In this document: one piece after another, positions 31,365-41,405 of the stretch
Layout of the letters: every line of letters starts with the position of its first letter
Numbering within the stretch: the first letter of the stretch is position 1
Assembly (NCBI GenBank): GCA_032718475.1
Contig: JAUCBJ010002038.1
Location: 1 to 46,470 of the forward strand
DNA length: 46,470 bases
From: Nemertoderma westbladi
Lineage: Eukaryota; Xenacoelomorpha; Nemertodermatida; Nemertodermatidae
Direction of reading: 5' to 3'
The notes under the pieces: model-generated
Seen by the model: the letters and a program-made list of their open reading frames with translations, nothing else
Databases searched by the model: none
Told to the model about the DNA's origin: nothing
Program-made: the position numbers and the translations under genes

Positions 31365-32273
31365 ATGGATTCAATAATGAATAATGACGGTGTGGAATTC
31401 TGCAAGATAGTATTCAAGGATGTAATATTTAATGGAGAGAGGAGCATCCCCTCAGACTTCACTGTTGCCGTGGGAACCGTCCTAAATGTAGTTCAGCTGA
31501 TGAAGCCAGTTACCATGGTATATCGAGGAGGGAAGGCCTTATGGGTAGCAGATAAGCGGAAAGCGGTGGACAACGAGTACCATCGTATGGTGGTTATCGG
31601 AGATTTAGATTCAAATGGTGTGGCGACACTTTTTACATCTTCCGCCAAGCAATCTTCAAAGATATTTCGCCACGAAGAGGTTAAAATCGGGAGTCATGTC
31701 ATGGTTGTGGAACCAACATTCAAGGGCGCATACTTCGTCCGGGATTCAGGAAACCCTATCTTCGAGACCTTTTATTCGTTGCTGCCTCTGGAAGTACTTT
31801 GACTACCAATGTTACCTCGCATTTCTCTGGATACGGGGTATCATTTTGGATTTAAACAATTTCGCTTGGTTGAGGAGATGGTAAGGTTGAGCCATGTCCA
31901 CATAGAGACATCCACGTGTGCTGGTCACCTCTGCGATCGGAGTCGTGGGCAGAGTGAGAAACCCTGTGGATGTATATCCGTGAGACCCCAGCTGGGATGG
32001 GTACTATCCTGTCGGATCTCATCGATTAACAACCCAGAGGTCGAACTCCAAGACCCATTCCATTCATGGGAACTAACCAGGATATTTGTCTCCCCTAGAT
32101 CCCTTGCGGGCGATATATTGCAGGGTGGTGGCTCCAATATGGCCATTACTGCAGGTATACGCAAGGCCGTTTGCGAAGTTACTGAAATTGTGAACGAGTC
32201 TGGTGGGTGGAACATCATGGGATGGTTTAAGGCAGGTGCGGAGAAATCCTCGGAACCTTTGTTCCTCTTTTAG
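31365..32273 (+). pseudogene. OB-like/Cys-cluster family, copy 1, single in-frame TGA
   Basis: ATG 31365 opens a frame of about 302 codons interrupted only by TGA at 31800-31802; the frame continues at once (LPMLPRISLD...) to TAG at 32271-32273. Part 1 has a beta-rich pattern: RMVVIGDLDSNGVATLF, KIFRHEEVKIGSHVMVVEPT, FKGAYFVRDSGNPIFETFYS. Part 2 has HVHIETSTCAGHLCDRSRG, then CGC and LSC, a possible zinc-type cluster, followed by SWELTRIFVSP. Both parts align with copy 2 at 32.8-34.6 kb, so the TGA falls inside one conserved protein and not between genes. I do not recognise the family; the strand spacing resembles OB-type nucleic-acid-binding domains, which is inference. It is intronless here. 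Confidence 0.6.
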
Positions 32274-32612
32274 TTTAAGTGTTGTCCTAACTTTTGTTAC
32301 CCAATTAGTTGAACCGTTGTCGTAACCTTTCTTCCTCAGTTATTTTAATCGGTGTTCTAACCTTTTATTTCTAAGTAAATTTAATCGCAGTTGTATCCTT
32401 TGGTCCACATTTAGTTTAACTTTTGTTTAGTTGCTTAGTTTAACCAGGCAGAAATACGGGGTTATAGTGTTTTCTACAACACTGTATAATAGTTATTCTT
32501 TGAGGCATGGTTGCCTTTTCTGGCAGAGCACGGCAATAACGAAGTTGTACTTTCCTTTGAGTGATTAGTTGGCTTAAATATGATGTCGCATTCCATAGCG
32601 AAATATTCATTC

Positions 32613-32683
32613 GGTGTTGTAGCTCAGTATACTCACCCGGCTGATGATAACCAGAAGTTTGAAACCTAGGTACCGGCTTCAGG
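32613..32683 (+). repeat. tRNA-like sequence (possible SINE head)
   Basis: TGTAGCTCAGTAT (Pol III A-box like) and GTTTGAAACC (B-box like, 32657-32666) are spaced as in a tRNA. A CTGATGATAACC stretch sits at the anticodon-arm position. The arms do not pair well, so this is a relic or SINE head and not a working tRNA. Confidence 0.4.
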
Positions 32684-32771
32684 ACCCAATATAGCCGGTT
32701 GATATTTTTCCCTATGGAGAGCATTATTGTATTGTCTTGTTTACATTGTATATTTATATTTTTGTTATAGA

Positions 32772-32936
32772 ATGGCAGCAATAATTAGCTTTGCCGACGT
32801 TTTGTCGGTGAGGACAAGAGTAGAGGATTGTTTCCTGGAATGTCGAGTCGTGCACGTTTTAAATGGATTAAAATCAAAGAAATTGAATAAATCTAAAAAG
32901 GCTAGGCCTAATTATAACACAATGGTGTATTTCTTG
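32772..32936 (+). CDS. OB-like/Cys-cluster family, copy 2, exon 1
   Basis: ATG 32772 starts MAAIISFADVLSVRTRVEDC and runs 55 codons to a TTCTT|GTAAGT donor, leaving two bases of a split codon. ECRVVHVLNG, a Lys-rich loop and NTMVYF match FKDVIFNGERS and VGTVLNVVQL of copy 1 in order. The next exon (33719) restores the frame exactly through the split Leu codon, good evidence for a real gene model. Confidence 0.6.
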
Positions 32937-33718
32937 TAAGTATTTAATATTCATTACGTTATTAGTTTTATGTTTTTTTCTGTAATTTTTCGCTAGTGAG
33001 ATTCGTAGTAAGTCATTGAAGGAGATACTTCATGTGTTGGTAGACCTGGGTATTTGTGAGATTTCCCGTTTCCTCGGAGTTACGCATGTTTCTTTTCATT
33101 TTGTCTTTTTTCTTACTCTCAATGTAGTGATGAAATGTAGATGAAATATACTGTATGGAAGTTGTACATATTCCATTTTTGATTATTATCAATATTTCTA
33201 AATGGAGTAATAGTTATGGAAATTAAAAGTAATTTTTATATGCTAATCTGTAAGTGTATTCTATTTTGCAGTATTTAAAATCGATGGATTTTTTTTAAAT
33301 CGAAGTTTTTTTGAATTGAAGTTTACAAATGTTAAATATGCAGTGATATTTTTTGATATAATAATCTTTAATAAATTTATGTAGCGTAGGTGTGTTGGCT
33401 TTTGCTAATTAATTTATCGAAATATGTTTTGCCTTAACGCAGCAGTTTTTCCTTTTGTGAGGCTTAATTTTATTTGAAATTATTTTGTTTTATTTTTGAT
33501 GAGATACCTAAATAATACGCATCATATCTTGATAGTTTTTTATTTTTTATAAATAGAAGTTACTTTTTTTGGAAAGACCTTTAATTAGAAAATTTTTAAA
33601 TTTGCATACGTGTGTTTCTATTTTTTTATTTATTATATCATGTCTATTACTTGTGGAATTTCTTATATGGTCATGTACTTTTGAAAAATATATTTTATTT
33701 TAAATAAATTTTTTTCAG

Positions 33719-33995
33719 AGATTTGACATCATCGATGATGTTTATTGTTATAAATCATGGCAACGAGCAGAGTCGCAATTTATTTCAACCCAATGTGGGT
33801 GTGGTAACTAAGATCCGATTGTACGAGCCTGTATTTAGAGGCAATACCTCCCACAAACTACCGATATTAGTAGTGGTTATGAAGCCTGTCCGTATTATTA
33901 TGACCATGCAACCTCTTCCTGAAGTACCTATAACCGCTTTGGTAGAAAAGATGACACCCTTTAGTGTCCATGTTGAACATCTAGTATTGCGACGT
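33719..33995 (+). CDS. OB-like/Cys-cluster family, copy 2, exon 2
   Basis: Begins after TTTTTTTCAG and ends at CGT|GTAAGT in phase 0. It encodes DLTSSMMFIVINHGNEQSRN, then VGVVTKIRLYEPVFRGNTSH and VHVEHLVLRR. The EP-F-G turn corresponds to VMVVEPTFKG of copy 1 and VAVLEPEFNG of copy 3, the best conserved point of the family. The intron before it is about 780 bp and very AT-rich, the next about 515 bp. Confidence 0.6.
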
Positions 33996-34407
33996 GTAAG
34001 TTCAGTTATTTGTTGTACATTTCAATTTTAACTACATTATTAAAATATAAATCATTTTTATATTTATTTAATAACCATACTAATTACTATATAATTATAA
34101 CTATATAATATTTAATATAAATTTTTATTAAATTTTTCAATGGATATTTTATATTTGAAGTTAAATTGAAGAAATATTAACATAAATATTTTATTTAAAT
34201 TTTAGCTGTAAACAAAGGTAATTATCAAATCGTATTTATTAGTCAAATGAGAGCGATTTTGTTATTGTAGGACCTTCAAACAATATTATCATATGATAAT
34301 AATAATTGCTATTTAATAAAAAAATTTTGTTACGAAATTTTTCATTAACCATGGAAGTAAATTTTTATTGTCATTTTCGAAATAGCGGTTTAAAAAAAGC
34401 AAAACCG

Positions 34408-34437
34408 GTAAAGCGGAGGCGGATTTGTTTTAGTGTC
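34408..34437 (-). repeat. 30-bp LINE family 1 scrap
   Basis: AAAGCGGAGGCGGATTTGTT plus TTAGTGTCA matches 29797-29824 of copy B with two or three changes. It sits in the intron of OB-like copy 2. It could be coincidence, but the GC-rich words stand out in AT-rich DNA. Confidence 0.4.
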
Positions 34438-34511
34438 AGTATATTAAAATTACTATAGTATAATATTATACATGATATAACTATTTTATAATATCATTGT
34501 TTAAATTTTAG

Positions 34512-34622
34512 ATTGATATGGTAGCCACTCATAACGGCGCGGTATGTAAAGGCATATATGGCCTTTATCATAAGTGCCCATATATTTTCACAGAAACTTT
34601 ATGTACTAGTAGCATCGCCTAA
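34512..34622 (+). CDS. OB-like/Cys-cluster family, copy 2, terminal exon
   Basis: Starts after AAATTTTAG, in phase with exon 2, and ends at TAA 34620-34622. IDMVATHNGAVCKGIYGLYH aligns with HVHIETSTCAGHLCDRSRG of copy 1, followed by another Cys. It is much shorter than the corresponding 100-plus residues of copy 1. Either the C-terminal part is lost or an internal GTATGT (34540) is a donor to an exon I could not identify. Confidence 0.5.
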   Translation: MDMVATHNGAVCKGIYGLYHKCPYIFTETLCTSSIA

Positions 34623-34962
34623 CTTTTGAGATATGTGTGAATATACATATGTCCACTACGTCAAGATACAAAGAAGCAAGGTCAATGCAGCTATGCTTGA
34701 GGGCCAGATAATGTATGATAATGTACACCACAGAACTCATTATTTAAATGTTTGTTTGATTTAAACAAGAATGCAAATTTAAAATATTAAAAAGGAGCAT
34801 TCACATATTTTTCGTTAATTGTTTTCCGTAATGAAATACTTAGTTACGTCTGAATTTATTATTAATAGTACAATCCATTCTTGGCATCCAGAAAGTTTTC
34901 AACTACAAACAGCTTATGAATTCTAAATTAGCTAATCACAGGCCTTGGTTACTAAGTTGGAT

Positions 34963-35410
34963 TCATTGCATTTTTGTTTTTTTTGTGTGCTTTGTAAGTT
35001 GCACATGTGTTCGCAACACAGTATTCTTTGTTTGTTGGGTGAAGAATTTTTTACCTTTCCATGGGACAACCTGTCTTGCCGCAGTATTTGATTCATGTTC
35101 ATCAAGATTAGTCGTGGCTGTATCCAATTGTGCTTGTTGTTCTCTGGCCTGTGGGTATTCCATTTTCTTTATGATTTCATAGTATTTTTTCCTCTTTTTG
35201 TTTACAAAGTCTTTGTAGTCCTTAAGTGATGTATATAAATCAATAGTCAATGGACCGCACAAGCTAAAGGCTCAAATACATTTTTGTCTGTCGGATTGTT
35301 TATAATGCCTGTCTTCAGTTTTTCTATTAAGTATGACTTTCTGTTTCCCCAGCTGTTCCGCCTTTGAACTGTGTGTAAGTGTCCCCTTACATATCTGGCT
35401 CGATGTTGTC
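34963..35410 (-). pseudogene. Unrecognised basic helical protein remnant
   Basis: The frame from about 35410 gives YVRGHLHTVQRRNSWGNRKS and NNPTDKNVFEPLACAV. A shift near 35260 leads into LYTSLKDYKDFVNKKRKKYY, then REQQAQLDTATTNLDEHESN and VVPWKGKKFFTQQTKNTVLR, ending at 34963. Across the shift the composition stays consistent (Lys, Arg, Gln, Asn, helical). I do not recognise the family. It lies on the strand opposite the OB-like copies 2 and 3. Confidence 0.4.
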
Positions 35411-35457
35411 TAGAAAACAAATTTTCATCATTTACATCGACAATGCAGAAAGTCTGT

Positions 35458-35472
35458 GGGGGGGGGGGGGGG
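35458..35472 (+). repeat. Poly-G run (15 bases)
   Basis: Uninterrupted G15. Confidence 0.95.
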
Positions 35473-35474
35473 TG

Positions 35475-36311
35475 TTTGCCGTGGACTTAATGGGATGGGC
35501 AACTTTCAGGACATGTTTGTCCTGAAATGTTGATCCTGTTGCAGGAAATCTCTACCGATCGTCTGGTCTATCTTCTGCCACACGTATTTTCGTCGTGGCA
35601 GTTCACGTCGCTCTTTTTCACACTAAACCAGATGAGAGTAAGTGTTTTTAAATTTAAGCATATGTATTATAGTTGAAAACAATAATTAAACCTATTCAAA
35701 AATGATAAATAAAATTCACTAACGCTATCAGACTCGAAGTACCAGGTTATTTTAGATTAAATTTTCAATATATTTTGTTTTAAATTTAAATTTATGTAAT
35801 AATTATGAAGATTTGTCCACCCGGACAATTGCGACCCGAACAATTGCGACCCAATCATAAATAAATAGTTATAAAACATTATAGATTTCAAATAGATTAT
35901 ATCAATAGCTAGTAAAAAAATATTGCATGAACAATGTTAACAATATAGGTAGGTTATGCCAAAACAATTAATTTTAATTCAAAACATTCCAGAATATCTA
36001 ATTACGAATAATGTAGGGCCAACCTCTCCCTTTTGTTCAAATGTAGCTACAATGTCCTCGTCATTGATCTCATCAACGTTGAACATATCTACTTCCATTT
36101 CGGGATTCGAGTCGGGAGGGGAATATGTTGGAAGATTTCCAACGGTGGATGTGCTCTACACCTATCCTTAATATGCGGTATAAATTATGTAGTTATATTG
36201 TACGTCATAAAGTTTCATTTTTATTCATTAATTTACTTAATTAATATAAAATACAAATATAAAATATAAAAATAAACAATATATAGAAATAATTTCAACT
36301 ATTTTATGCAG
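35475..36311. other. Non-coding spacer before OB-like copy 3
   Basis: AT-rich from 35640 on. A short repeat CCCG(G/A)ACAATTGCGACC occurs twice near 35820-35850. It ends in a plausible splice acceptor TTTTATGCAG at 36311. Confidence 0.4.
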
Positions 36312-36705
36312 ATTATGGATAACGTGGTGATTGAGGAACATCCCTTCGAAAGGAGGTCCTTCAATGGGCTGATAAGCGCTTGGCTTCTAGCTGGTGATGA
36401 ACCAGTCATGGATGACAAGTGGTCATCGTCACTGTATTGAATTTAAAAAAATGTGAAATGCCAGCAAACGTACAAACATTTCCATGGAGAAACGGTTCGA
36501 CAGAACGATAGTATTGGCAGATGTTGGGGGTAGTATTGCCCTCCTGTTTACCACAACATTGGCGAGACCTGCAAACATTCTTAGATTTGATGACATGGGG
36601 ATTGGATCGACAGTGGCTGTTTTGGAGCCCGAATTTAACGGGACATTTTTCATAAAAGATAATAGTAATCCTATTATCAAACGTCCACGTTTTATGGACA
36701 CATAA
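36312..36705 (+). pseudogene. OB-like/Cys-cluster family, copy 3 (frameshifted)
   Basis: A splice-acceptor-like TTTTATGCAG precedes a frame (ATG 36315, stop 36438-36440) of 41 codons that I cannot place. From about 36484 another frame gives RTIVLADVGGSIALLFTTTL, ANILRFDDMGIGSTVAVLEP and EFNGTFFIKDNSNPIIKRP. These align without gaps in the core with VVIGDLDSNGVATLF, KIFRHEEVKIGSHVMVVEPT and FKGAYFVRDSGNPIF of copy 1 (roughly 45 percent identical by eye). It stops at 36705 before the Cys cluster. The upstream half of the domain is not recovered in frame. Confidence 0.55.
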
Positions 36706-36779
36706 CCTCACCTTTTGGGTAAGTTCCTAAGTAATTCGTAGACTTTTGATTTTTATGACCCACCCTAATGCAGAGGCTC

Positions 36780-36978
36780 CAGGTTTAGCAACTACCTCCT
36801 TCAACTTCGGCTGATGTTCAGAACCATTGCCTTTACCATTGCAAGGGCAACTGCATGTAACACTACAGCAATTGAGAACTTCTTCCAATTATATGAGTCG
36901 AAAGTTAAAGAATTGGGAATAGAAGACAATGGAAGAGTGTTCCCGCCTTACATCATATTTAATGGATCCGGAGTTTAG
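36780..36978 (+). pseudogene. pogo/Tigger-like DDE transposase fragment
   Basis: A single frame (to TAG 36976-36978) reads TIARATACNTTAIENFFQLY, ESKVKELGIEDNGRVFPPYI and IFNGSGV. In pogo/Tigger-type transposases the same order occurs: R-A-.-.-F-N, then a 'FF.L...v..k..i....iyN.DETG' segment. Here the D-E of the first catalytic motif is replaced (FNGSGV), so the piece is dead. It is about 60 residues only. Confidence 0.5.
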
Positions 36979-37184
36979 TTGGGATTTTGTTGGGTTTATT
37001 TTGTTGCTGTTGGATTTAGTTGGGAAGTGTATTTTCTTATTTGGCACAAATCAAAAATAAATAAGCATTCCGAGGGCAACCAAAGTGGGGCTGCTTGGAA
37101 CAAATTTTGTCATTACATCTTATCATTGATTTTGCAATATATAAAAAATATAAATTATTTATTTGTTTTATAGATTTATAGAAC

Positions 37185-37435
37185 ACCCACATCCTACAGC
37201 AGAAAACCGATAGCCAACAGCAGACAACAACCAACATCAGACAACCGATAGCCGCCAACAGCAGACAACAACCAACAACAGACAACCGAGAGCTTCGAAT
37301 TTAATAGCAGCATTATAATATAATTTATTTAATAAATTTAATTTATTTTACCATAAAACTCACCCCACTCCCTCCCCACCTGATGGCTCACCCCACTCCC
37401 TCCCCACTTGATGGCTTGCGCCACTTGATGGTATC
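37185..37435. repeat. Two short tandem repeats
   Basis: CAACAGCAGACAACAACCAAC with GACAACCGATAGCC recurs about three times (37185-37292). CTCACCCCACTCCCTCCCCA with CTTGATGGCT recurs two to three times (37359-37432). Confidence 0.75.
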
Positions 37436-37705
37436 ACATTCGTATTCAAATACCTTAAGTAGTACATTTAAAAGCAGTAGTCCTTGGCGATATATCGGTT
37501 AATTATTGTAGTAAGTCGCGCATTCATAATCTTGTTCCAATTCCTTCACTATCTGAGGTTTTGGATGATTCGTCTAAGAATAGAAATGTAAAATTATTAT
37601 GTAAACTCTACGAAGTGAAACTACGTTTTTGAATTATAAACATGATTCTACAATAAAAATTCGATTAGGCTAAATAAATCTGATAATGAAAAAGATAAGT
37701 ATTAA

Positions 37706-37725
37706 GGGGGGGGGGGGGGGGGGGG
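37706..37725 (+). repeat. Poly-G run (20 bases)
   Basis: Uninterrupted G20. Confidence 0.95.
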
Positions 37726-38096
37726 TACACCCTCCTTGGGTAAAATTTTCACATTTTTGGTTTTCTATTTCATCTGATGCAGAATTTAATGGGGAGTTCA
37801 AATCTTAAACAGTTTGGAGCTTTTTTAGTTCTCGAGTTATCGCTGTCTTTCCGTCTATCAGTTTGTCAGTCAAAATTTAGAAGACAGACAGACAGACATG
37901 CTGTCAGACAGACATATTAGATGCCACCAAACATTAAAACTGACATCAGAAATTAAATCACCAACCCCGAAAACCCCCATATTGATAATTTTAGTGAGTT
38001 GGTATGAAGTAGAAGAAGAGGGTCCCCACGCATACTCCTCCCTATGCTTCTCTATGGGAATTCCGCTCGGAGTATCAGATTTACGGTCGTTGCCCT
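37726..38096. other. Non-coding spacer with a GACA microsatellite
   Basis: (GACA)n-like stretch at 37882-37912. No gene seen. Confidence 0.5.
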
Positions 38097-38766
38097 CTGC
38101 TATGCTATGCTATGCTATGCTATGCTGTGCTATGCTATGCTGTGCTGTGCTGGGCTGTGCTATGCTATGCTATGCAATGCTATGCAATGCTATGCAATGC
38201 TATGCTATGCTATGCTATGCAATGCTATGCAATGCTTTGCAATGCTATGCAATGCTATGCAATGCTATGCAATGCTATGCAATGCTATGCAATGCTATGC
38301 AATGATATGCAATGCTATGCAATGCTATGCTATGCAATGCTATGCTATGCTATGCTATGCTATGCTATGCTATGCTATGCTATGCAATGCTATGCAATGC
38401 TATGCAATGCTATGCAATGCTTTGCAATGCTATGCTATGCAATGCTATGCAATGCTATGCAATGCTATGCAATGCTATGCAATGCAATGCAATGCTATGC
38501 TATGCAATGCAATGCTATGCAATGCTATGCAATGCTATGCAATGCAATGCTATGCAATGCTATGCAATGCAATGCTATGCAATGCTATGCAATGCTATGC
38601 AATGCAATGCAATGCAATGCAATGTTATGCTATGCTATGCTATGCTATGCTATGCTATGCTATGCTATGCTATGCTATGCTATGCTATGCTATGCTATGC
38701 AATGCTATGCAATACTATGCAATGCAATGCAATGCAATGCTATGCTATGCTATGCTATGCTATGCT
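38097..38766. repeat. Pentanucleotide array (TATGC/AATGC)n, about 670 bp
   Basis: About 134 units of 5 bp. Two alleles, TATGC and AATGC, alternate in patches, with rare TGTGC, TTTGC, GGGC, GATATGC and TTATGC variants. All three plus-strand frames are open because the unit has no stop in any phase, so the MLCYAM-type proteins are artefacts. Confidence 0.97.
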
Positions 38767-38924
38767 ATTTCAACGCTTTATGATATTGTATGTATTTTAT
38801 GGAAATTTGATGTAGTGATGCATTCATCACTCAATATTTCTTAGTCAACTCTCAATATATATCTTAATATATCTCAATATCTCAATAATTCGATATTACA
38901 TCTGCTGCATTTCAATACTTATGC

Positions 38925-39290
38925 TTCTTCTTTCCTGATTTCTGCTTATGATTCTTCTTTCCTGATTTCTGCTTATGATTCTTCTTTCCTGATTTCTGTT
39001 TATGATTCTTCTTTCCTGATTTCTGCTTATGCTTCTTCTTTCCTGATTTCTGCTTATGATTCTTCTTTCCTGATTTCTGCTTATGATTCTTCTTTCCTGA
39101 TTTCTGCTTATGATTCTTCATTCCTGATTTCTGCTTATGATTCTTCTTTCCTGATTTCTGCTTATGATTCTTCTTTCCTGATTTCTGCTTATGATTCTTC
39201 TTTCCTGATTTCTGCTTATGCTTCTTCTTTCCTGATTTCTGCTTATGATTCTTCTTTCCTGATTTCTGCTTATGATTCTTCTTTCTTATG
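38925..39290. repeat. 27-bp minisatellite (about 13 units)
   Basis: The unit is close to TTCTTCTTTCCTGATTTCTGCTTATGA. Being a multiple of three, it keeps one minus-strand frame open as a KSGKKNHKQ nine-residue repeat (38912-39328). There is no signal peptide or flanking domain, so I treat it as non-coding. Confidence 0.95.
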
Positions 39291-39511
39291 ATTCTGCAAT
39301 AACAATAATTCAAGTAAGTTACAAACACTATAACATATTTTTTAAATTTTGCCAGACTACCAGAGGGGATCCCAGGGAGTGCATGCTTAGGGTGGTGGGT
39401 GGGTTTTTAATTATATTGGTTAAAATGGGACAGATCCACTGAGACAGTTTATTATTGCATGAATATAATAATTTTTTAATTGTATTTAGTATATATAATT
39501 TTTTTTATTAG

Positions 39512-40074
39512 ATGTCTAATCAAGGTTACTCCAATGAGTCCGAGGCTGCAAATGCAACGAAAATACCAACTCGCCACGAGAAAGTATGCCCTATTGATTC
39601 TAAAACATTAAAATATTTAAAAGATCATCTAACATCAACACACAAAATATCACCAAACAAAGCTGGACAGTTGGTTAAGATAGCAAAACGATCCAATACG
39701 ACATTAGAATCAGAGATAGTGGACCTGGAAATAAAATCGATGAAATGTAAGTCGCTTGGTGCAATCTATTAGTTGCATTTGTCAGAAAGATGGGAAAGGA
39801 GGTTAACGAAAAAACAATACATAAACTGATGGTAGATGTTAATTCTACTGAATTAACTATTGAGAAGAATTCAATTGTCAGTGGTGGTGTTTGTGTTGTG
39901 GATGATGTACGTGTGGGTGATGATAATGCTGGGCGTGTGGCTGAGAGTTCTGGTGTGTCTGTGCCATTAGATTGTGTGAGTGGAGGTACTTCTGGTGATC
40001 TTCATACATATGTAGATAAGGTTAGTGTGGTAGGTCCCTCTAGTGGGTGCAGTAATACAAATAGAACGAAATGA
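39512..40074 (+). pseudogene. Small hypothetical protein in two frames
   Basis: TTTTTTATTAG precedes ATG 39512. Frame 1 (to 39772) gives TRHEKVCPIDSKTLKYLKDH, then LTSTHKISPNKAGQLVKIAK, a spacing recalling a single C2H2-like finger (C, then H..H) that lacks its second Cys. Frame 2 is open from 39751 to 40074: AFVRKMGKEVNEKTIHKLMV followed by a Val/Gly/Ser-rich tail. A one-base change near 39768 would join them. The upstream part is probably a free exon start. The family is not recognised. Confidence 0.4.
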
Positions 40075-40770
40075 ATCCTAGACTGTAATATTCAATTGTC
40101 TGCCGCTAGGGGGCAAAAATGTTCTAAAATGTAAATTGCTTGTCATTTTGTTAATTCCTGTCCGTTTGTTTTGAAATTTTCTAGACACCTTCTACAATAT
40201 GGGTGGGACAAGGTGGACAAACATCTACAACACTCCCAATAAAGTATTCTAAATACGAATTAATTTTAAAATTTGTAAAAAAAAATATTTTTGAAAATTT
40301 TAAATTAAAAAAAAAATTTTGGTTACATGTTTTTTTGAAAATTCTGCAAAATTTCTTTTTAAATAGTTCATGAACAATATTAATAGTTTCAAAGTGTTAA
40401 AAGTTATTGTATAAAAAGCCGAATAACATTGAGCTGCCTAACTATATAGTAAGAATTGCTATGATATTATTAATATTGTCCATTTTTTTAAATAACCGCT
40501 TATTATAACCGCTATTAATAAATTTTTTTTTGCTACCCGATTCACCTTCACATAAATCGCTGTACCTTTTTTTGGAAATAGATATGGAGACACCGTTTTT
40601 TTTGTTAAAATCTCTGGAAAATTCTACATCTCATAGGCCTAATAACTCAAAATCGACCTCCGGTGACATAAGGTCCCTTTTCTCGTGGCCAGCCACATAT
40701 ATGTAAATATAATATCACTATGCGTTTCGAGTTTATTAAATTATTTTTTTATTTTAAAAAAACCTTACAA
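40075..40770. other. AT-rich non-coding spacer
   Basis: Long A and T runs and no supported frame. Confidence 0.5.
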
Positions 40771-41405
40771 GTAGGTACTAGGTACGTACAGCAGTACCAA
40801 ACTAAAAAGCAACTTGACCTATAGACATTGCATGCAATCAGTGATCAGTTGACGGCAGTCAGCTGATCGGTAGGTATCGCCTTGCAGTTTAAGGAATTAT
40901 CAAGAGGCCTGGATATAACAGTGACAGTGAAGTCCAAAAAAGGGAGGAGGAAAGTTATGTAGAAGGAAACGGTTATGTAATGAAGAGAGGTGTGTCCTAT
41001 TAACTAAGTACTGGGAAGCAGCACCACAAACTTGCACCAATCATGTTTCTGTTTGTTGATAATGGGCATGCGCGAGCGAATGTAATGCATATATTTTGCA
41101 AAACAGGCCACAAAGAGTGCCGTGAAATTACTTTGAAGTATTTAAATCTTACGCCAGTCAGTCAGCCAAGTATTGGACTCGTGTCTAATATATTAGTGTG
41201 TTCAACATTAACATATTCCCCACACAAGAGGGACTTCACTCTCACTGTTTTTTCAAGGCTTGGCCTCCTGAGAATGCCTTCCACTGTGAGGTGAAACCTA
41301 CTGATCAGCTGACTGCCGTTAGTTCATCTCCGATTGCATGTAACGTCTATAGGTGCAGTTACTTTCAACTTTTTAGTTTGCTACTGCTGTACATACCATA
41401 CCTAC
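40771..41405. mobile_element. Inverted-repeat (MITE-like) element adjoining the 19-bp minisatellite
   Basis: The left arm (40771 to about 40915) and right arm (about 41262-41405) are imperfect inverted repeats of about 145 bp. They share GTACAGCAGTA, CAAACTAAAAAG, ACCTATAGAC, CATGCAATC, ACGGCAGTCAGCTGATC and an AGGCC near the inner end. The central about 350 bp has short frames that look like chance. No clear target duplication was found, because the right end runs straight into the minisatellite. Confidence 0.75.

Noticed and set aside
31800-31802. TGA read as selenocysteine
   Set aside because: No Cys or Sec motif surrounds it and no SECIS-like element is evident nearby. A nonsense mutation is simpler.
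32613-32683. Functional tRNA gene
   Set aside because: The A and B boxes are recognisable, but the acceptor and anticodon stems do not pair. It is kept only as a tRNA-like repeat.
38044-38844. Long Cys/Met/Ala-rich proteins in three plus-strand frames
   Set aside because: They are translations of the 5-bp array, which has no stop in any frame. There are no flanking domains or signals.
38912-39328. Lys-rich protein with a KSGKKNHKQ repeat (minus strand)
   Set aside because: It follows purely from a 27-bp minisatellite. The flanks add only a few random residues.
39748-39771. A ~24-26-bp intron joining the two frames at 39.5 kb
   Set aside because: GTAAGT...TTAG would splice in frame, but the length is below what metazoan introns allow. 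An indel is more likely.
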